Assembly (NCBI GenBank): GCA_029204225.1
Contig: MU832023.1
Location: 1 to 64,000, forward strand
Direction: 5' to 3'
DNA: 64,000 nucleotides
From: Diphasiastrum complanatum
Taxonomy: Eukaryota > Streptophyta > Lycopodiopsida > Lycopodiales > Lycopodiaceae
Each line of letters starts with the position of its first letter. Position 1 is the stretch's first letter. Position numbers and translations under genes: made by a program. This document shows, piece after piece, positions 57,339 to 64,000 of this stretch. The notes beneath the pieces are model-generated. The model saw only the letters and a list, made by a program, of their open reading frames with translations, ran no database searches and had not been told where the DNA came from.

Positions 57339-58015
57339 TGTTGAAAATGCGGCAAATAAACTCTAATAAACCTTTGAAATGATGGAGGAAGTACCTTGAA
57401 TGAATCCAATTGAGATCCTATAGCTAAAACACAAACCAATTTAGTGTTTCCTAGCTTCACCTTGGCTTGAGAGTCCACTTGAAGGCTCAAATTCATGCAA
57501 TTCCCTTCACACATGTGAAAGTACGGTCTACCACAGGAAGAGTACAGTACCTGAACTTCCAAATTAATCTCACAAATCCAAATTACTCAACACAAATAGC
57601 AAATATCAAACATCTAGATCACAAACAACATTGGTAGATTGAAAACCAATTTTTTACTCATAAATTGATGGAGAAACCATCACATATTTATACATTAGTA
57701 GCTCGGATCTGAGCAGTTTAGGGTTTCTTTGTAGTTTTCATAGCCTAACCCTAACATCCAACCTCATTGATCATTGGATCCACCCTAATTAGTGTTCTTG
57801 ATCTCGAGATCCAAAAACAATGAAAAACATATTATTTTTGGCTCCTATTTGATCTCTACCCTATCTAAGCACCCTTTGGCCTTATTTCAAAGGTGCCTTT
57901 ACAATGTAGGACGTAGAATAAGACTTTGGAAAATCATCCTATCCTATTTGGCACATGTGGCATCTATTTACATGGCTGACCAAAAATGGTCCAAACTAGA
58001 TTGTGAATTTTAACA
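57339..58015 (-). repeat. 3' LTR of copia D
   Basis: 677 bp. The plus-strand left half (57339-57690) is highly similar to 62800-63149, including TGTTGAAAATGC and CTCAAATTCATGCAATTCCC. The TATA-like sequence TATAAATATG on the minus strand lies at about 57693-57684. Confidence 0.9.
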
Positions 58016-58028
58016 CTCCTCCTCACAA

Positions 58029-59219
58029 CTAGGTTGGATCTAACATAGATCTACTAATCACTCCAAGAGAGGGTCTTAAATTTACAAATGCTGCTCTTTG
58101 AAGAGGTTTAGTGAGCACATCATCCACACATTCACTACTTGGTACATGTTCCAAAGAGACCTCCATTGCTTGAACCTTTTCTCTGCCAAAGTGATGACAA
58201 ATCTCAATGTGTTTGGATCTTGCATGAAAGATTGAATTTGATGCAAGATGTTGAGCTACAATGTTGTCATTATGGATGATTGGTACATCCTTTGGATCCA
58301 TAATCTTTAGCTCCACCAATAATCTCTTGATCCAAAGCACTTCCTTGGTTGTTGTAATAAGTGCCTTGTACTCGGCCTTGGTTGAAGAGAATGAGATTGT
58401 TTCTTGCTTCTTTGATAGCCAATAAACTACTTCATCACCTATGAAGGTTGCATATGCACTTGTTGATATCCTATCTCTCTTGTCACTTGCAAAAACCAAA
58501 TCACTATAGGCATGAAAGTCAATTACATCTCCTCCATAGAGAATACCAAAGTCTAGTGTACCCGAGATGTACCTCAAAATCCTTTTTGTTTGCTTCCAAT
58601 GAATGTTCAATGGATCTTGCATGCATTGACTCACTCTACATACACTAAAGGTAAGATCAGGCCTAGTCATAGTTATCCACATTAAGGAGCTTATAAGCTG
58701 TCTATACAAAGTGATTTCCATGAAGGATCTTTCATCATCTTCTTTAGACACTTTTACATCTTGCTCCATGGGAGTTTCTACATACTTGCAATCTTGCATC
58801 TTAAATTTCTTTAGCAAACTTTGAGAATAGTTTGTTTGAAAAATGAAGATAAAATCAGGCCCTCTAATGACTTCTATGCCCAAAATATAATGGAGATCAC
58901 CTAGATCTACCATCTTGAACTCTAGTGAAAGATCTATCTTGACTTTCTTGATTCCAACAATACTATCACCACTAAGGATGATATCATCAACATAGATTAA
59001 CAAGAGTAAAATACCATGATCATCAAACTTAAGATATAAGCTACGATCATATTCACTTTGAGAGAAAACAAGTGAAATAAGATAGATATTGAATCTTGAA
59101 TTCCAAGACCTAGATGCTTGCTTCAAGCCATAGATGCTCCTTTGTAGATGACAAACCTTGTCCTCCAACCCAAGCTTGATGAATCCTTGGGGCTGCTCCA
59201 TAGAAATGTCTTCTTCCAA
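58029..59219 (-). pseudogene. Copia D RT C-part and RNase H
   Basis: Minus-strand 396-codon open frame: MEEDISMEQPQGF, then RSIYGLKQASRSWNSRF, catalytic LLIYVDDIILSG, LGDLHYILGIEV, RNase H with YSDLVFASDKRDRISTSAY and SSTKAEYKAL, and C-terminal VDDVLTKPLQRAAFVNLRPSL. RT YVDD is intact. In RNase H the usual DADWAG reads SDLVFAS, so a catalytic acidic residue is changed. It is in the same frame as the upstream 60668-59241 segment, separated by one TGA where the RT motif DV-NAFLNG would have Lys. Confidence 0.93.
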
Positions 59220-59240
59220 GAAACCATTAAGAAATGCATT

Positions 59241-60668
59241 TCACACATTTATTTGACAAAGCATCCATCCAAAATGAGAGGCAAGAGCAAGAATTAACCT
59301 TATTGTGACCATCTTGGCCACGGGTGCAAATGTCTCCACATAATATATGCCCTCCACTTGAGCATATCCTTTGGCAACTAACCTTGCTTTGTGTTTGCTT
59401 ATGTTTCCATCTGAATTTAGCTTGAGTTTTAACACACATTTACATCCTATTACATTCTTATAAGGTCTATCAACAAGGATCCAAGTGCCATTATCCATCA
59501 AAGCATTATACTCATCTAGCATAGCTTGGTACCATTCTTTTGAACTCAAAGCATCTTCTAATCTTGAAGGTTCATCAAAACTTGACATAAGAGCAAAAGA
59601 AGTAGATGGATTAACCTTGGCTTGTTGCCCCTTGCTTGGATATGTGAGCCTTGTTGGCTCCCTCCTTACCCTTGATGATCTTCTAGGTGTGTTAGGTTGA
59701 CTTGGTTCAAGTTCCTCATTAGGCTCCTCTTCAAAATCAAGACCATCTTGATTCTCGGCCACTATCCTATTGATTGTTGAGATGGTTGAGCCATCATCAT
59801 GCTTGTGCATCTTGTATTCATCAAAGATTACATCTCTAGTCACCACAAACTTATCCAAGGATGGAAATATACCTTGTATCCCTTGCTCTAAGTTGCCATA
59901 CCCGAGCATGATCCCCTTCGTTGATGTTGGATCCTCCTTTGTCCTTGTCTCCAAAGGTTCATGCACATAGCAAGTGCATCCAAATACTTTTAAGTGCTTA
60001 AGGTTAGGCGTTCTTCCATACAAAACTTCATAAGGAGTTTTACCATCAATAGATCTACATGAGACTCTATTGATCAAATAGTTGGCACAAGTAAGTGACT
60101 CACCCGAAGGTGGATTTGGAAAGCATGCATCTAATCTCAAGGCTTTAGAACATTCACATAATGTTCTATTTCTCCTCTCGGCCACACCATTTTGTTGAGG
60201 TGTGTAGGGAGAATACAGCTCCTTCTTGACTCCCTCTTCCTCACAAAGATCTTTAAACTTATTGGAGATGTACTCTCCTCCATTATCACCTCTAAAGATC
60301 TTTATGCTTTGATTATGATGCTTCTCAACAAAAGTTTTGAACTTGACAAAGGTTTCATATACTTGAGCCTTGGAAGAAAGTAGGAAAACCCAACAATATC
60401 TTGAAAAGTCACCTATGAAAGTTACAAACATTGAAGCTCCACCATTTGAATTAATGCTAGTAAAATGAACATCTGAATGAATTACCTCACGAGGATGAGA
60501 TGTTTTGGAGATAGAACTTGAGAAAGCCTTGTTATGTGCCTTGGATAGTGCACATGCTTCACAAACCTTTTCCTCCTTAGCTAAGGACCTTGGAACTCCT
60601 AAGGCAAGCTCCTCCTTGCACATAGCGTTCTTGGATTGATATGTCCAAGCTTTTGTGCCAAAGATCAA
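59241..60668 (-). pseudogene. Copia D integrase and RT N-part
   Basis: Minus-strand 475-codon frame with integrase zinc-finger remnant (KVCEACALSKAH), the DDE core (HSDVHFTSI, IFRGDNGGEYI, YTPQQNGVAERRNRT), integrase C-terminal GKTPYEVLYGRTPNLKHLK and KVFGCTCYVH, a linker (SRVRREPTRLTYPSK), and the RT start (KEWYQAMLDEYNALMDNGTW, KHKARLVAKGYAQVEGI, KMVTIRLILALASHFGW). All three integrase acidic residues are present. It ends at a TGA just before FLNG, and the frame continues at 59219. Confidence 0.94.
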
Positions 60669-61461
60669 ACCTTGACAACTTGTCCCCCTGGACTAGCATC
60701 ACACCATTGGTGTCAACAAAAGCATCTAACTTGTAAAGCTTTCCAAGTCTAGTTCCTTTATCAATAACTTTGCCTTTCTTCCTTATGTAACAATCATTTG
60801 AAGTGAATTCCACATAAAATCCATTATCAATGATTTTTCCAACACTAAGTAGATTCTTAGTGATGCTAGGAATGTACAAAACTCCATCAACATTGACCCT
60901 TTTTGAGGATCCTAAGCACAAGGGGATGGAACCTACTCCTTCTATCTTACAAACATTATCATTTTCTATAAAAATAGACTTGATAGGCCCTTCATAAGAC
61001 AAAAGAGTTGAAAAATCCTCCCTCTTGCTTGTCATGTGGGAACTTGCCCCACTATTTATCCACCATGGATCTTCCCCCTTGAAACTTGATGAAGAAAAAC
61101 TTGACATCATTAGTGTCTTCTTGTGGAATCTCCTCCTCCTCCTGGCTAATATCTGCTTGCCCTTGTGCTTGTTTCTTCTTGAAGCATTCTGATGCATAGT
61201 GCCCCATCTTGCTACAATAGTAGCACTTGATCTTGGACTTGTCCTTCTTGGTCTTGCTTGGAGTTGAACTTGAAGATCCATCTTGATCTTCATTATTTGC
61301 TTGGTTCTTCCGTAATATAGATCCCTTGCTCTTGCTCTTGGCCTTGCTCTTGATGAAGAGTGCTTGATCATCTCCATCATGGATAGAAAGTCTATCCATC
61401 CTTGCATTGAAGTGTTGTCTCCTATTCTCCTTGGCCATGAGGACTTCTTGGAGGTCTTCAA
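60577..61461 (-). pseudogene. Copia D protease and pre-integrase
   Basis: The useful part of this minus-strand frame begins at about 61080: DPWWINSGASSHMTSKRED (active site Asn-Ser-Gly in place of Asp-Ser-Gly), NVCKIEGVGSIPL, VLYIPSITKNLLSVGKII, then the pre-integrase LSRFDLWHKSL. Its Arg-rich first part overlaps gag out of frame and is not a protein domain. The frame shifts at about 60660 into integrase. Confidence 0.9.
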
Positions 61462-61987
61462 GTGATGGCAACTTGCTCATTATAGAGTATCCTTGCACCA
61501 AGTTAGAGAAATCTACACAAAGGCCATTCAAGATTAGTTGTACAAGCTCTTCCTCCTTTATGGATTCTCCAATAAAAGAGAGCTCTGTGTTTAACTCCTT
61601 GACCCTTAGAATATATAAATTAGCACTCTCTCCCTTCTTTTGGTAGCTTTGAAAAATTTGATGTTTCAAAGCAAGAAACCTTGTAGTGTTCTTTGACTCA
61701 TACACTTTTTGAAGGAATTCCCAAGCCTCTTGGGCCAAGGAACACTCTCCTACTTCCTTTAGGAGTTCATTGGCTACATTCATTTTGATACAATGGAGGG
61801 CTAGTTTGGACCTCTTCTTGTATCTAGTGGATTCTTGAGAGTGGATGGGCTCATCCTCCTCACCACTCACTATGTCCATCAAATCTTGCATTACAAGGAT
61901 TGATTACATTCTTAGTTTCCATATAGAATAGTTTTATTTGTTCAATTTACCACTAGAATCCAAAAGGTAAGCATTCATTGATGCCAT
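61052..61987 (-). pseudogene. Copia D gag with zinc knuckle
   Basis: Starts at ATG 61987 (MASMNAYLLDSSGKLNK), with two early stops before the long frame 61891-61052. It contains MQDLMDIVSGEEDEPIHSQE, CSLAQEAWEFLQKVYESKN, VQLILNGLCVDFSNLVQGYS, and the intact knuckle CYYCSKMGHYASEC. It is clearly related to the gag of element C. Confidence 0.92.
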
Positions 61988-62786
61988 CTTTCTCTAAACA
62001 AGAGATTGATTCTATAAGAATGGATACACAATAGAAAGGATGCAAGAACTAGCTATCCCACTATCTAGGGACCTAAGAATGATCAAAAAATGAATTCTCA
62101 ACAATATACTGTTGGATCTTGAGCTTAACCAATTCTATTGAAAAATGCAAAATGAAACTAGCTTGCTTGATGTAGAAAAATGATCAAAAAATGACTCCTC
62201 CTTGATCTAAACGTCACAAGGCTTATAAAGATCCAATCAACTTGAGAAAAGAAGATCTAATTGCACATAAATGCCACTCTAAATCACTGTTACAAGATCA
62301 GGTTGATACTGTATATAAGAATCAAGACTATCTACGTTCCAAGCACAAGCTACCAAGATCACAATTTTGACAAAAAAAAATGACCTTAATGATGAGTAAA
62401 TGCAAAATGCTTTGAGCTGAACCTAAATCACTCTTAGGAGGTCTCTCACACACTTGAGAAGAATCTAAATCAACTCCAAAAGCTTCAATCCTCCCATCTC
62501 TCCAATGCTTGAATGCTACTTAGCGAGATTGACTCCAAAACTTGCCTTGAATCAAATATGAGAAAGCAAGTAAAACTTGCTAATTTTATCTTGTAGATAA
62601 GAAATAATTGGAACCTGGTTTTAGAAGCCTAAACACCTTCAAGTCAGATCCTACAAGAACTCAATTTGATCAATAATAGAGATACTAATCGTAAATAATG
62701 ATAAAGAGTCAATCAATGCCTTGAATTGATCAAAATCTATGATGCTAGTGAATCAAGTTGCAAGAATTCAGCTCATTTCATAACAA
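61988..62786 (-). other. Leader of copia D
   Basis: About 0.8 kb between the primer-binding site and gag, AT-rich, no conserved frame. Confidence 0.7.
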
Positions 62787-62799
62787 GGCTTTGATACTT
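62787..62799 (-). other. Primer-binding site of copia D
   Basis: On the minus strand AAGTATCAAAGCC directly follows the LTR end CAACA; the core TATCAAAGCC is shared with copia B's site. Confidence 0.75.
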
Positions 62800-63149
62800 T
62801 GTTGAAAATGCAGCAAATAAACTCTAATAAAACTCTGAAATAATGGACGAAGCACCTTGAATGGATCCAATTGAGATCCTATAGCTAAAGCACCAACCAA
62901 TTTAGTGTTTCCTTGCTGCACCTTGGCTTGAACTCCACTTGAAGGCTCAAATTCATGCAATTCCCTTCACATGTGTGAAAGTACGGACTGTCACAGGCAG
63001 AGTACAGTACCTTCCAAATCAATCTCACAAATTCAAATTACTCAACACAAATAGCAAATATCAAACATCTAGATCACCAACAACATTGGTAGATTGAAAA
63101 CCAATTTTGTACTCATAAATTGATGAAGAAATTATCACATATTTATATA
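62800..63149 (-). repeat. Half-length 5' LTR of copia D
   Basis: It matches the inner 350 bp of the 677-bp LTR at 57339-58015. Similarity stops at the TATATAAATATG box on the minus strand, so upstream promoter (U3) sequence is missing. Confidence 0.88.
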
Positions 63150-64000
63150 GTACTTGGCGCTTGCTGGCATGCTGTTGGGGTTAACTAGTGGTCCAATCAA
63201 AATGCTGCAAGGTCAAAGATCTTACATAGTATAGCCCTCCCGCCTGTCAACAAGGGTTAGATCACTGGATAGGTACCTAACTATGCATAGATGCTACTTT
63301 TAGTTAGTTTTCTACTTTCTCCCTTAACTCTACTCACCACTAGCACTATTATCCTTTAACTCTACTCCTCTAAACTAACATTCATCATGATTTGGGTGAA
63401 GGAAAGGGATAGAAAAGAAGAGATTGAGAAGAGAAGAGAGAAAGAGAGAGAGATAGAGAGTGAGGGTGGAGCCATGGTTGGATCAGAGCGTTAGAGGGTA
63501 GAGGCCAACTCTGTGTGGCCTTGGGGATGTCACGCTGGATCACCTGTTTGGCGCCAGAGTCTTCAGAGGATGAGGAGGCCATGTTAGCAGTGATGATTAG
63601 TGGTCGGAAAAGTAGAAAAAACGGTGGAAACTGGAAAAGGGTGTGGAAACGACAGAAAACTGTGAATAACGAGTGTTGGATGATAAGGAGTGTAGTTCAG
63701 AGCACATATTGGTGTTCAGTAATATCAGATGATAGCTGGTAGGAAGTTTGGTTGCAAATGGAGAACTTGGTAATTTCAGAGTAGATTTTGGCAGAGCTTC
63801 GCTAGCAAAGGTGACAAATGACTTGAATTCAACCCTTATATAGCGGAATTTAGAGTGCGTATTAGGTGAAGTCCACTTTCCCTTGCTCAGTTCCACCCAA
63901 ATTTTGGCAGACACCTTCTTCACAAAATTCTAAGACCCCACGGAAGTCTGCGAGAGTTTGGAAGGTGATTTGACTGCTATGCGAAGGTTCTACGAGGGTT
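63150..64000. other. Unassigned right end
   Basis: No recognised gene. A minus-strand frame at 63582-63385 begins MASSSSEDSGAKQVIQRD and then runs into Leu-Ser dipeptides from a CT-rich tract (63415-63470). Upstream of it on the minus strand a TATATAAGGG-type box lies near 63844-63835. It might be the start of a minus-strand transcription unit, but nothing supports a function. Confidence 0.45.

Larger units (their letters stand above)
57339..63149 (-). mobile_element. Ty1/copia element D, nearly complete
   Basis: Minus-strand element. Its 3' LTR is 57339-58015 (677 bp; on the minus strand TGTTAAAATTC...GCATTTTCAACA), with the polypurine tract GAGGAGGAG at 58024-58016. Pol is at 58029-60668, gag-protease at 60577-61987, primer-binding site at 62799-62787, and a partial 5' LTR at 62800-63149. 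All copia domains are present in order (gag, protease, integrase, RT, RNase H). There are few stops, but the protease catalytic Asp is Asn and several frameshifts exist. The 5' LTR is only half-length, beginning at the TATA box. Confidence 0.93.

Overview
This is plant nuclear DNA. Two split genes belong to plant families: a GAUT-type (GT8) pectin glycosyltransferase and a SINE1/2-type KASH protein of the nuclear envelope, a family known from land plants. Both have canonical GT-AG introns. The rest is AT-rich and packed with old, nested Ty1/copia and Ty3/gypsy retrotransposons, microsatellites and one small hAT-like element. This suggests a land plant with a large, repeat-rich genome (a fern, gymnosperm or similar). 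I cannot fix the species from the sequence. There is nothing prokaryotic, and I found no convincing tRNA or rRNA gene.

Layout. 1-3437: 3' half of the GAUT gene (+), three recognisable exons. 3438-7600: no gene; tandem repeats, a GC-rich island and a relic LTR end with a primer-binding site. About 8030-12220: decayed copia element A (+), whose gag-protease part is inverted inside it. 12221-12720: gag-protease scrap of another copia. 12814-28936: a 16 kb element with 3.1 kb LTR-like direct repeats, a gag-type internal region and no polymerase, carrying a nested copia element B (19704-24190, target-site duplication CAAAG). 28937-30600: unassigned DNA and copia scraps. 30623-37560: a minus-strand copia pseudogene split by element C (32012-36901, target-site duplication TGCCA), which has LTRs and a gag but two unrecognised reading frames where pol should be. 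37560-41485: degenerate tandem repeats and an unrecognised minus-strand reading frame. 41486-44542: truncated gypsy protease-RT-RNase H. 44543-47074: non-coding, with a repeated (GA)n block. 47075-53934: SINE-type KASH gene (minus), two exons and a 3.9 kb intron holding a (GA)n/(CT)n tract and an hAT-like MITE. 53935-57338: its upstream region and non-coding DNA with poly-C tracts. 57339-63149: nearly complete copia element D (minus) with a half-length 5' LTR. 63150-64000: unassigned.

How it fits together. The two host genes are independent: GAUT proteins act in Golgi pectin synthesis and SINE proteins anchor at the outer nuclear membrane. The other reading frames are mostly mobile-element debris, all damaged by stops, frameshifts or lost domains. 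The best leads are two ubiquitin-interacting-motif-like segments in the polymerase-less 16 kb element, the unknown 3' reading frame of element C, the internal inversion of element A, the hAT-like MITE, and the long GA tract just upstream of the SINE-gene 3' splice site.
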